From NCBI RefSeq assembly GCF_022458865.1, contig NZ_JAJNMU010000021.1, forward strand, positions 124,001-188,000: a DNA stretch of 64,000 bases. The letters run 5' to 3'. The DNA is from Paenibacillus periandrae (GTDB taxonomy: Bacteria; Bacillota; Bacilli; Paenibacillales; NBRC-103111). The first letter of the stretch is position 1, and every line of letters starts with the position of its first letter. Position numbers and translations under genes: made by a program. Positions 55,291-64,000 of this stretch are shown here, piece after piece. Below the pieces are notes generated by a model. The model had not been told where the DNA came from. It saw nothing but the letters and a program-made list of their open reading frames with translations, and ran no database searches.

Positions 55291-58200
55291 TTGAAGAGCA
55301 AATGGATTAAAGTGACATCGATTGTTTGTGCATTGGCAACATTGTTTTCAGGTAGTATCACCTCCCTGGCGAGTCCGATTATAGGCAACAACAATAGTCT
55401 CCAGAGTAAAGATCAATCCTCAGTAAATCAATCTGTGTATCAAACTGTTTATCAATCTCAACCTACATTACAGAAGTTCAGTTACTTGGTGACTCTAAAA
55501 GATGGGGTGGATACGGAAAGATTTTTAGGAAAAAAACAATACAAAAATCAAAAAATCAAGAAATCAAATGAGTCTAGGACGATTGGAATAGAATTGAATT
55601 CCAATGATGTGGAAGACCTTAGTAAGGACTTGGATGTAGCTATTATTGAGAAAAATCCCCTACTAAAAATACCTTTAATTTCTCCATTAAGGAACGCTCA
55701 TTCAGATGCTGAGCAATTGAAGACTGATAAGCAAATAACACCATGGGGTATTCATGCAATCGGTGCCGATCTTGCTATTGAAAAGAAATTTGAGGGCAGT
55801 AACATAAAAGTAGCCTTGTTAGACACAGGTATTGGGTCTCATCTTGATTTAAATGTAAAAGGCGGTATTTCATTCGTAGAAAATAATCGATCCTACGTGG
55901 ATGATAACGGCCATGGTACACAAGTAGCAGGAACATTAGCTGCAGTGAACAATCATTTTGGAGTTGTAGGAACGGCATCAAAAGTAGATCTATATGCTGT
56001 AAAAGTACTTGATAGTAGCGGAGTAGGCGATTATGCACAAGTTATTCAGGGAATCGATTGGGCTATTCAAAATAAAATGAACATCATATCCATGAGCTTT
56101 GGTGGCAGTGAAGACAGTAAAGCTCTCCATCAAGCTATCAAGCGTGCAATTGATAAAGGAATATTAGTCATAGCTGCTGCCGGGAATAACGGTTCAAGTA
56201 CAGAGAATCCATTATATCCGGCACGTTTCTCTGAAGTCATATCGGTTGGTGCCGTAGATAAGAACCTTCAAAAGGCCTGGTTCTCCAGTACAGGAGAGAA
56301 GATCGATATAGTGGCTCCAGGTACTGATATTTTAAGTACTTCTATGGATGGTCAATATAGTGTTATGTCGGGCACTTCAATGGCTGTACCACATGTAACA
56401 GGTTCTGCAGCTGCACTATGGTCTGTTCATCAAAAATGGAATAACAGTGATGTTAAAAACAAGTTAATAGAGACGGCTACCAATTTAGGAGATGTACGTT
56501 CTTACGGTCATGGTTTAGTAAACATGGCTAGAGCTTTAAATCTAATCGAGGGTCCTGTACCATCGAATACTCGAATTCCGTCAAAAAATGTACTGGATAA
56601 AAGTCGGGTTGAAACGGATAAAACCTTGCTTGGCCTTGGGAATCGACTTCTTTATCTAAGTGAAAAAGCCTACAAACAAAATAATATGGAGTTGTTCAAA
56701 ACATTGACTACAAGCTATTATGATCTACTCCAAAAAAATGTTTCTCTTCATAAGTCAAATAGCAGTAATGGGGTTTCAAATGCTACGATAACAGAATCCG
56801 TTTATGGGGTGGTATACAATTCATCTGAAAAAAATGAGTATGATCAATTAATACAAGAGTATGAGGCGGTCATCAGTCAAATTGATCGTAAACCTCAACG
56901 AAGAATGAGCATTACTGCACAATCGATTACATATCCGGCTATAGGATTGGATACACCTTTTTTACAGGACAACAACGTTGGAACTAATTTCGAATTTACG
57001 CCTCCATCAACAGGTGTATATCAATTTATTTTGGAACCCATAGATAAAGAGAGCAGTATGGATATTACCTGTGATATGGTGACCCCACAAGGAGATTGGG
57101 TTTATCATGATTATAGTTATAACCATAATAAAACAATTGTAACGGTAAGTCTTGAGGGAGGCATTACGTACCCTATTGAAATAATGACAAACATGTCAGA
57201 TCCAAGATCACTCGTAACTGTAAGTAAAAAGCCAATTATTGATTTGAATCTACCTATCGATGTCTCATTACCAGAAGGACAGTTTACTGTTTTTAAATTT
57301 ACACCTACACAATCATTTGATTATACCTTTAAAACGATTGGATACGGTGGCTTTAGTCCATATGGAAGCGATTCTCTGATTGGGTTGTATACCGATGCGA
57401 ATTTATCTAACCTAATTACTGCTAGTGAAATGGAGTTATCCTATTTTTTAAATACGGGAGTTACGTATTATATTAAACTGGCCCCTTTAAATATGGATGA
57501 AATAGTGCACACAAGAATACAAATTGTATCCAATAGTAATAATGTGCTTTTAGTAGATGCACCCACAGATGTAGATAAACAAGGTACAGATACTTGGATA
57601 TTAAATTTTATTCCGCCCACGACAGGAAACTATAATATAGCTACGGATTACTTTGGTGGTATAGTGACGGATAGAACCCCACCATATACAGTAGTCAGTG
57701 TGTATGATGAGACATTATTCGAGCTGTTTGGGTGGGGTTATGGGAGTGTGAATGATTTACATTTAGATGGTGGGCGAAGTTATTATGTGAAAATAAAAGT
57801 CTATACGCCACAGGTAAAAGTAAGGGTTGCGGTAACTCTAAAAGATACAGCTGTTGACGAAGTGCAACCCAATACAGCAATAGATGTTATGAAACCGTAT
57901 CAAGTAGTGGCCCATTACAAATTTACTCCTGGTACCTCGGGAAAGTATGTATTCTGGACTTCATCGTATGGGGATCAAGGAAGCGAAAATGATACGATTC
58001 TTGAGATCTATAGTAACCCGACGTCTTCAAACTTATTGGCCACCAATGACAACTACAATAATACCCGTTTTTCTCGGGTTGAAGTGGACTTACATGCATC
58101 GACCCCGTATTATGTCTCGTTGAGATCTTATGAGGCACTACAAGCAAGGTTTATGGTTGCTGCATTAGGTGATTCATTAAAACCAACCAATTTAACCACA

Positions 58201-59916
58201 ATGAAAATAGATAATACCAGTTTACTATTAAGTTGGAAAGCGGCGTTGAATAAAGGGAATGTAAGTAATTACAATATTTACAACGGGGCGTCACTGATCG
58301 GAAGTGTGGGCGACAGCACGACCACGTACATTGTTACAGGCTTGAACACGAACACGAATTATAGTTTTACGGTAGAAGCAAAGGATACGACAGGGAATTT
58401 ATCGGTTGTAAGCAATGCAGTCAGTGCAATTATAGACACGCAACCACCGACAGTACCGAGTCATGTGGTCGTTAGCGGTACAACAGGAAGTTCGGTAACA
58501 CTGACATGGACAGCTTCTACGGATAACGTGGGAGTGAGCGGCTATGATATTTACAACGGAGCAGCACTGGTTGGAAGTGTGAACGGCATCGTGAGCACTT
58601 ACATGATAACAGGTTTGTCTGGGAATATGAGTTATAGCTTCACAGTAAAAGCGAAGGATGCTGCAGGTAATATATCGGCAGCTAGCGATGCAATCAGTGT
58701 CTATGTTGATAACCAACCGCCGAGTGTACCAACTAACTTGATTTTAGCAAGCAATACTAGGGACAGTGCGAGCATCACGTGGACAGCATCCACGGATAAC
58801 GTCGGGGTCACAGGCTACGATGTATACGTAAACGGCCAAGCTGTAGTTACGAATCATAACGCAACCAGCTACACAGTGACTGAATTAGCTGCTAATACCG
58901 CCAACAGCATTATCGTGAAAGCCCGGGATGCCGCAGGCAATGTATCGGCAGCAAGCAATGCAGTCAGTGTCTATATCGATACGCAAGCACCGACAGCGCC
59001 AACAGGTGTGACCGTTAGCAGTTTGATAAAAAACACGGTAACACTGACATGGACAGCTTCTACGGATAACGTGGGAGTCATTGGCTACCAGATCTACAGC
59101 GGACCAATACTCGTAGGAGTCGTATACGGCAGCACGACTATCTTCACAATCACAGGTTTGTTCGAGAATATGACTTATAGTTTCATGATAAGAGCGCTGG
59201 ATGTGGCAGGAAATATATCCGAAGCAAGCAACCAGGTAACGGCATTTACCGATGTACAGCCACCGACAAGTCCAACCAATCTGACGGTAACCAACAAAAC
59301 AGCCACTAGTATTAGTTTTATATGGACAGCTTCAACAGATAATGTGGGTGTCAAAGGTTATGATGTGTATGTGAACGGCCAGGCTGTGGTCACGAATCTT
59401 AACGCAACCAACTATATAGTTACTGGATTAGCTGCCAATACCGCCTACAGCATTACCGTGAAAGCCTGGGATGCCGCAGGCAATGTATCAGCAGCCAGTA
59501 ATCCATTGAGCGTCTATCTCGATACAAAAGCACCGAGTGTCCCAACTAACGTCACCTTAACCAGCCGTACGGTCAATAGTGCGAGTATCACATGGACAGC
59601 ATCAACAGATAATGTAGGAGTAACGGGTTATGATGTGTATGTGAACGGTCAAGCAGTCGTTACCCAACATGGTGCTACCAGCTATACAGTGAATGGCTTA
59701 GCTGCCAACACGACATATAGTATCACAGTGAAAGCAAGGGATGCAGCAGGTAATGTATCGGAAGCCAGCAAAGCGATCAAAGTATTTTGGATTACCTCTC
59801 CCCATTATGTTTACGATGTTAATGGCCGATTGGACTATATCCAAATGCCATCTGGCCAAATTATCGATTACCAGTACGATAACAATGGAAATATGACTAA
59901 AGTCGTATTACCGTAA
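55291..59916 (+). CDS. Secreted subtilisin-family protease with PPC-like and six FN3 domains
   Basis: 1541 residues; TTG start behind AAAGGAAGGAAG. Signal peptide about 1-28, I9-type propeptide about 50-130 (FSYLVTLKDGVDTERFL to VAIIEKNP), and an S8 catalytic domain with Asp178 (VALLDTGIG), His208 (DNGHGTQVAG), oxyanion Asn (AAAGNNGSS) and Ser363 (SGTSMAVPHVTG). A long region with PPC-like beta domains (about 540-960) precedes six FN3 repeats (about 965-1505) containing near-identical TWTASTDNVGV blocks. The protein ends in one YD repeat (YVYDVNGRLDYIQM, YQYDNNGNMTKVV). An intact exported protease. The next gene, also subtilisin-headed, follows after 83 bases. Confidence 0.94.
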   Translation: MKSKWIKVTSIVCALATLFSGSITSLASPIIGNNNSLQSKDQSSVNQSVYQTVYQSQPTLQKFSYLVTLKDGVDTERFLGKKQYKNQKIKKSNESRTIGIELNSNDVEDLSKDLDVAIIEKNPLLKIPLISPLRNAHSDAEQLKTDKQITPWGIHAIGADLAIEKKFEGSNIKVALLDTGIGSHLDLNVKGGISFVENNRSYVDDNGHGTQVAGTLAAVNNHFGVVGTASKVDLYAVKVLDSSGVGDYAQVIQGIDWAIQNKMNIISMSFGGSEDSKALHQAIKRAIDKGILVIAAAGNNGSSTENPLYPARFSEVISVGAVDKNLQKAWFSSTGEKIDIVAPGTDILSTSMDGQYSVMSGTSMAVPHVTGSAAALWSVHQKWNNSDVKNKLIETATNLGDVRSYGHGLVNMARALNLIEGPVPSNTRIPSKNVLDKSRVETDKTLLGLGNRLLYLSEKAYKQNNMELFKTLTTSYYDLLQKNVSLHKSNSSNGVSNATITESVYGVVYNSSEKNEYDQLIQEYEAVISQIDRKPQRRMSITAQSITYPAIGLDTPFLQDNNVGTNFEFTPPSTGVYQFILEPIDKESSMDITCDMVTPQGDWVYHDYSYNHNKTIVTVSLEGGITYPIEIMTNMSDPRSLVTVSKKPIIDLNLPIDVSLPEGQFTVFKFTPTQSFDYTFKTIGYGGFSPYGSDSLIGLYTDANLSNLITASEMELSYFLNTGVTYYIKLAPLNMDEIVHTRIQIVSNSNNVLLVDAPTDVDKQGTDTWILNFIPPTTGNYNIATDYFGGIVTDRTPPYTVVSVYDETLFELFGWGYGSVNDLHLDGGRSYYVKIKVYTPQVKVRVAVTLKDTAVDEVQPNTAIDVMKPYQVVAHYKFTPGTSGKYVFWTSSYGDQGSENDTILEIYSNPTSSNLLATNDNYNNTRFSRVEVDLHASTPYYVSLRSYEALQARFMVAALGDSLKPTNLTTMKIDNTSLLLSWKAALNKGNVSNYNIYNGASLIGSVGDSTTTYIVTGLNTNTNYSFTVEAKDTTGNLSVVSNAVSAIIDTQPPTVPSHVVVSGTTGSSVTLTWTASTDNVGVSGYDIYNGAALVGSVNGIVSTYMITGLSGNMSYSFTVKAKDAAGNISAASDAISVYVDNQPPSVPTNLILASNTRDSASITWTASTDNVGVTGYDVYVNGQAVVTNHNATSYTVTELAANTANSIIVKARDAAGNVSAASNAVSVYIDTQAPTAPTGVTVSSLIKNTVTLTWTASTDNVGVIGYQIYSGPILVGVVYGSTTIFTITGLFENMTYSFMIRALDVAGNISEASNQVTAFTDVQPPTSPTNLTVTNKTATSISFIWTASTDNVGVKGYDVYVNGQAVVTNLNATNYIVTGLAANTAYSITVKAWDAAGNVSAASNPLSVYLDTKAPSVPTNVTLTSRTVNSASITWTASTDNVGVTGYDVYVNGQAVVTQHGATSYTVNGLAANTTYSITVKARDAAGNVSEASKAIKVFWITSPHYVYDVNGRLDYIQMPSGQIIDYQYDNNGNMTKVVLP

Positions 59917-59999
59917 TTCCATGAAAGAATGTTTCCAAGACGCATCAATAAAACGATCCAAATCCATTGTATGAACCGATAATGATCCCGGAGGTAATT

Positions 60000-62900
60000 A
60001 TGTTTAAGAAGCTCACAGCCATATCGCTTGTATTCCTTATTGTATTCAGCCTGACCACACCTTTGCTAGCCGCCCCCAACCCATCCTTTGAAAAAGATGA
60101 GGAAATCGGCTATATTGTCAAATTCAAAGACGGCTCCAAAGGCAACACGACATTACGTACGATGAGCAAAAAGACAGAGAAGGCGTTCAGTCGTTTGAAT
60201 GCCCATGCAGCCGTTCGTTTAAAAAAAGCGGACCTTCAAAAGCTCCAGCAGGATCCCAATGTGGAGTATGTGGAACGGGACAGCTATGTCCAGAAATCGG
60301 CTGACCTTGTCACGCCTAACCTGACTCAAATTCATGTACCAGCTGTTACCGACAGCGTATATAGCAGCGTCTACTCGGGCAAAGGCGTCAAAATCGCGAT
60401 TCTGGATACCGGAATCGCGGCGAATCATACCGATCTTCGGGTGACTGGTGGCGCAACTTTCGTTCCGAATGAGACCAGCTATTCGGATACAAATGGACAT
60501 GGTACCCATGTTGCCGGTATTATCGGCGCGCTGCGCAACGGTCAAGGATTGGTTGGGATTGCACCTGAAGCCGATCTGTATGCGGTGAAAGTACTTGACG
60601 TGAACGGTGGCGGTCGTTACAGCTGGGTGATCGCAGGTCTGGAATGGGCAATTGACAACCACATGGACATCGTCACCCTAAGTTTCGCCGGCGAAGAGCA
60701 TTCCGCCGCATTAAAAGAAGCGATGCAGTTGGCCGCTGCCAATGGGATTCTGCTCATCGCGGCAACCGGCAACGATGGAAAATCATCCGTTTCCTATCCA
60801 GCCAAATTCAGTACGGCCATGGCCGTCGGAGCTGTTGACGGCAATAATCAGGTGGCCTCTTTCTCCAACCGGGGACCGGAAGTGGAACTTGTCGCTCCCG
60901 GCGTTAACATAACAGGACTTTCCTTAACCGGCAGTAACGCGGTGGCTAGTGGAACGTCGGCTTCCGTTGCCCACGTGGCTGGTGTGGCTGCTTTGTTGAA
61001 GCAAAAAGCACCGACAGCAACGGCTGTAAGTCTGCGTCAAACACTGAAAGAAAGTACCCTTACCTTAGGTGAAAAGTCCGTGTATGGGTACGGACTGGTT
61101 GATGCCCAACAAGCCCTAAGCCGACCGATTTCCACAACACCTGCAGATCATGAACCCACCAACCCGAATCCGTCCCTTCCGGGACCGGGGCAGATTGTAG
61201 AAGATCTCTCCATGCGTGATTTCGCTCAACGCCTGCCGATCCCGGATGCAGATGGCTTGGTCCACGTGGCTGCTGTAGGCGAATCATCGGAGGAGATTAA
61301 GACGAATGAAGCGCCGTTTAAACTGAATATGGGCAATGAAATCGTGTCTACACTAACGGGCGGCTTGACGCTGCGGGAGACCGATTTGGTGCTGCCCGGG
61401 CGCAATGGACAATCCTTTGCCTTAACCCGTGTGTATGACAGCAACCAAGCCCAATATTTGAAATATGCGAAAAACGCGGTTGATGCGCCTACGATTGATT
61501 CCAAATACCGGATCGGAACCGGTTGGTTCTGGGATCTCCCTTCGCTATCCCGTTTGATCAATAATTATAATGTCTATATCCCAGGAAAAGGTTCCTTCGA
61601 GTACTATGATGGATTCACCATTCTGAAGGGAAATCCTTGGAATGATGTCACCGTAAGTACGGAGAGAGACGATAGTTTTGGGCTTATCACCCTTACGTTA
61701 CATTTGTTAGATGGCACCCAGTATTTGTTCAATGCCAACCACCAATTGATCAAAATCATGGATGCTTACCAAAACACGATCTCCTTTACGTATGGAGGGA
61801 ATGGGCTGCTTTCCAAAATCACCGGGTCGGCAGGTAGCGAGATCGTGATTACGTACCATGAGAATAGCGTCGTGCTCACACAGGGAACTAAAACCGTGAC
61901 GTACACAACGGAAAATCGCTATGTGTATGAAAATAATGAAACGTACATGTCGAAGAAAAAGATCTTAACAGGCGTAACGGATGCGAACAACCGCCAGACG
62001 ACGTATGCTTACCAAATCAAGGATCCGACGTGGAGAAATGCGCCGTATCCGTACGCTTTATTAAATCGCGTTACCTATCCGACAACGGCTACAAGCGAAT
62101 ATACATATGATGCTGAACCCGTCATCCGGTATTACGGTAAAGCGCAGACGGGCGGATACCGGGTTCTCGCCCGTGAAGATCGGATGAAGAATGAGCAAAA
62201 CGTGGTAGAAATCAAAAATAAAAAAACATTCCATTATGTGGGCGATTTAAACGCCGATGCCGATTCTACCAACACCGAATTTTCGATGACGATAGCGGAC
62301 GATTTAACAAGCACCACGTTTTACAATCGTAGACTCTGGGTCTGGGATGAGGGATTGTCCTATTATCCGTACACGTACAGGAAAGTCGAAAGTGGAGATG
62401 GTCTGATTCGCACGACCGACTCTACGTATGACGAAGTGCGGAAATTGCCGGTACCGAGCAGTGTCTCTACGAAAACCAAAAAAACCAGCACCCAGCTGGA
62501 ATCGGATGTGAGCACGGTGGATTACACCTACGACATCTATGGGAACAAGTTAACGGAAACCAATGCCCTGAGGGTGACGACTGAATATGGATATGATCCG
62601 ACGTCCCACTTGCTCAAAAGCATCACGCAACCGGTTCGTGCGGGGCTGAGCCTGTACAAAGAGCTGACGAGAAATGCCAAGCATACGGTCACACAGGAAG
62701 TGATCAAGGAAAATAATGCCTACGGCAGCGTCTTACAAAAGACGGAGTATGAGATCGATGGGTACGGGAACCCGGTCCAGATCAAAATCCTGGATGACGG
62801 GGGTCGTCAAAACATCACCCAACTGGAGTACAGCACCGATTATAACGGTGCGTTTCCGACCAAGGAAACCCAAACGGTGACCGATGCAGATGGAATCCCC

Positions 62901-64000
62901 TCCACGATCAGCCGGACCTTCACGTATGACCCGATTACGGGTAACCTCAAAACCGTGAAGAATGGGGCGGGGAACACGACAATCATGGACTATGATCCTT
63001 TGAATCGGATAACGCGTATTCAGTTTGCCGATACCTTGGCGAAAACCGCAACCTACAACGATCTCACCAATGAGATGACGGTAACCGATGAGACGGGCGT
63101 GACTTCCAAGATTCGCTGGAACCCGTTGGGGGAGCGAATTGAAGAAGGGATCCTGGACGGAACGTATCAAGTCAAAATGAAATATGGCAACGATAGCTAC
63201 GGCCGCCAAATATGGTCCGAAGATGCGGCAAGCAAACGTACACAGGTAACTTATGATGCCTGGAACCGCCCGATCAGGACGACGTACCCCGATGCCTTGC
63301 AGACCGTGATGTCCTACGATGATATCGCCCGGACACAAACCACAGTAGATCCCGAAGGCTCTGGGGTAAAAACAACGACGGACAAGCTGGGGCGTGTAGA
63401 GAAGAAAGAGGAAGTCAAGAATGGCAGCTTGTTCCCACTGGAACGGATGGAATACGGCTATCTCACTACCCCGCTTAGTCATTGGGACGCCAAAGGGAAT
63501 TTGACGAAGTATGGTTATGATGCGTTAAGCCGCTTGAAACAGGTCACGCAGGCGAATAATGAAGTCACCTCGTACGCCTATACGTTGGCGGGGATGTTGA
63601 AAGAAGTTCAATATGCCGACGGGAATAAGCTGATCAAGCAATATGATGAACGGGGACGAATGATCCTGAAAAAGGACCCCTTGCAGCAAGAGGAAAAGCT
63701 CTATTACAATGGGAACGACCAGCTAGCCAAAAAGGTCGATCGTAAGGGACAAGTGACTCAGTATGCGTACAACAATCGAAATCGGCTGATCACAAGAACA
63801 AGCCCGGGTGAGACGGTGGGCTTCGACTACGATGGAGCCGGACGGCGAACGGTCATGAGCGACCTGACCGGCACGACCCGATACAACTACAAAGCAACAA
63901 CCGGTGAATTGCAGAAGGTGACCTCACCAGATGGACGGTACATCGCGTATGAGTATGATCAGCTTGGGTTACGGAAATCGATGACGGATCATTTCGGTTA
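60000..64000 (+). CDS. Subtilisin-RHS (YD-repeat) fusion protein, 3' end outside window
   Basis: ATG 60000 follows GGAGG; 1333 codons are open to the window edge. Signal peptide about 1-25, I9 propeptide (IGYIVKFKDGSKG to PNVEYVERD), S8 domain with Asp136 (IAILDTGIAA), His167 (TNGHGTHVAG), oxyanion Asn (AATGNDGKS) and Ser320 (SGTSASVAHVAG). From about residue 440 the sequence is RHS-type: LTGGLTLRETDLVLPGRNG, then YD repeats (ISFTYGGNGLLSKI, YTYDIYGNKLTET, YDALSRLKQVTQANNE, YDERGRMILKKDP, FDYDGAGRRTVMSD). RHS shells commonly enclose a C-terminal toxin; that end is not in view. The protease may release it (inference). Confidence 0.93.
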   Translation, partial: MFKKLTAISLVFLIVFSLTTPLLAAPNPSFEKDEEIGYIVKFKDGSKGNTTLRTMSKKTEKAFSRLNAHAAVRLKKADLQKLQQDPNVEYVERDSYVQKSADLVTPNLTQIHVPAVTDSVYSSVYSGKGVKIAILDTGIAANHTDLRVTGGATFVPNETSYSDTNGHGTHVAGIIGALRNGQGLVGIAPEADLYAVKVLDVNGGGRYSWVIAGLEWAIDNHMDIVTLSFAGEEHSAALKEAMQLAAANGILLIAATGNDGKSSVSYPAKFSTAMAVGAVDGNNQVASFSNRGPEVELVAPGVNITGLSLTGSNAVASGTSASVAHVAGVAALLKQKAPTATAVSLRQTLKESTLTLGEKSVYGYGLVDAQQALSRPISTTPADHEPTNPNPSLPGPGQIVEDLSMRDFAQRLPIPDADGLVHVAAVGESSEEIKTNEAPFKLNMGNEIVSTLTGGLTLRETDLVLPGRNGQSFALTRVYDSNQAQYLKYAKNAVDAPTIDSKYRIGTGWFWDLPSLSRLINNYNVYIPGKGSFEYYDGFTILKGNPWNDVTVSTERDDSFGLITLTLHLLDGTQYLFNANHQLIKIMDAYQNTISFTYGGNGLLSKITGSAGSEIVITYHENSVVLTQGTKTVTYTTENRYVYENNETYMSKKKILTGVTDANNRQTTYAYQIKDPTWRNAPYPYALLNRVTYPTTATSEYTYDAEPVIRYYGKAQTGGYRVLAREDRMKNEQNVVEIKNKKTFHYVGDLNADADSTNTEFSMTIADDLTSTTFYNRRLWVWDEGLSYYPYTYRKVESGDGLIRTTDSTYDEVRKLPVPSSVSTKTKKTSTQLESDVSTVDYTYDIYGNKLTETNALRVTTEYGYDPTSHLLKSITQPVRAGLSLYKELTRNAKHTVTQEVIKENNAYGSVLQKTEYEIDGYGNPVQIKILDDGGRQNITQLEYSTDYNGAFPTKETQTVTDADGIPSTISRTFTYDPITGNLKTVKNGAGNTTIMDYDPLNRITRIQFADTLAKTATYNDLTNEMTVTDETGVTSKIRWNPLGERIEEGILDGTYQVKMKYGNDSYGRQIWSEDAASKRTQVTYDAWNRPIRTTYPDALQTVMSYDDIARTQTTVDPEGSGVKTTTDKLGRVEKKEEVKNGSLFPLERMEYGYLTTPLSHWDAKGNLTKYGYDALSRLKQVTQANNEVTSYAYTLAGMLKEVQYADGNKLIKQYDERGRMILKKDPLQQEEKLYYNGNDQLAKKVDRKGQVTQYAYNNRNRLITRTSPGETVGFDYDGAGRRTVMSDLTGTTRYNYKATTGELQKVTSPDGRYIAYEYDQLGLRKSMTDHFG

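Noticed and set aside
58170..59790. Near-identical DNA blocks considered as a non-coding tandem repeat
   Set aside because: They are in one open frame and encode FN3 domains of the protease, so they are protein repeats.
62733..63482. A 249-codon minus-strand frame
   Set aside because: Antisense to the YD-repeat coding region; it has no ribosome site and an unlikely composition.

Overview
The window looks like accessory chromosome of a low-to-medium GC Gram-positive, most likely Paenibacillus or a close relative. The evidence is secreted enzymes carrying S-layer homology (SLH) domains, lipoprotein solute-binding proteins with MalF/MalG-type permeases, YesM/YesN-type two-component pairs (sensor kinase plus AraC-type response regulator), and consensus sigma-A promoters with strong GGAGG ribosome sites. 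The genus is inferred from gene content only.

1-7700: an SDR oxidoreductase (cut by the window edge) with a consensus promoter and palindromic operator; an IS fragment; a serine recombinase with dyad sites; a frameshifted LuxR-type regulator; a membrane S16 protease; small hypothetical genes; and a protein made of two tandem DNA-binding repeats behind a nest of inverted repeats.

7800-14840: an insertion-sequence cluster. It holds two intact IS1182-type elements (7841-9525 and 11325-13002), a frameshifted DDE transposase, an SDR 3'-end relic, an IS110 relic with a likely bridge-RNA leader, and an IS3-type relic.

14866-46469: a carbohydrate-use locus built on a duplication. Copy A (14866-18945) has intact permeases and binding protein but a truncated kinase. 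Copy B (32631-36703) has a dead first permease and dead binding protein, but its kinase is intact and continues into a response regulator. Associated genes are a secreted GH2 enzyme plus SLH protein (19191-23319), a decayed paralogue of that pair (30492-32475), a separate YesM/YesN pair divergent from another binding lipoprotein (25527-30223), and a 1674-residue GH2-cadherin-like-Big2-SLH surface enzyme (41334-46358). The likely logic is that surface GH2 enzymes release sugars, the binding protein and permeases import them, and the kinase/regulator pair controls expression. A graveyard at 23702-25308 holds uidA, tyrosine-recombinase and IS66 fragments.

46759-49128: decayed genes, including a secreted twin-domain protein and the C-terminus of a large solute-binding protein. 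49153-53064: a segment bounded by related ends that start TGTGGG and carry repeated GACAAGAAC motifs. It contains a phospholipase-D-type nuclease, a small acidic partner, a decayed XerS-like recombinase and a membrane protein, and is the best candidate for an undescribed mobile cargo unit. 53069-64000: two unknown genes, then two large secreted subtilisin-family proteins. The first has six FN3 domains and a YD-repeat tail. The second is a subtilisin fused to a long RHS/YD-repeat region that runs off the window.

No rRNA, tRNA or CRISPR array was seen. All homology calls are by eye from motifs; no database search was run.
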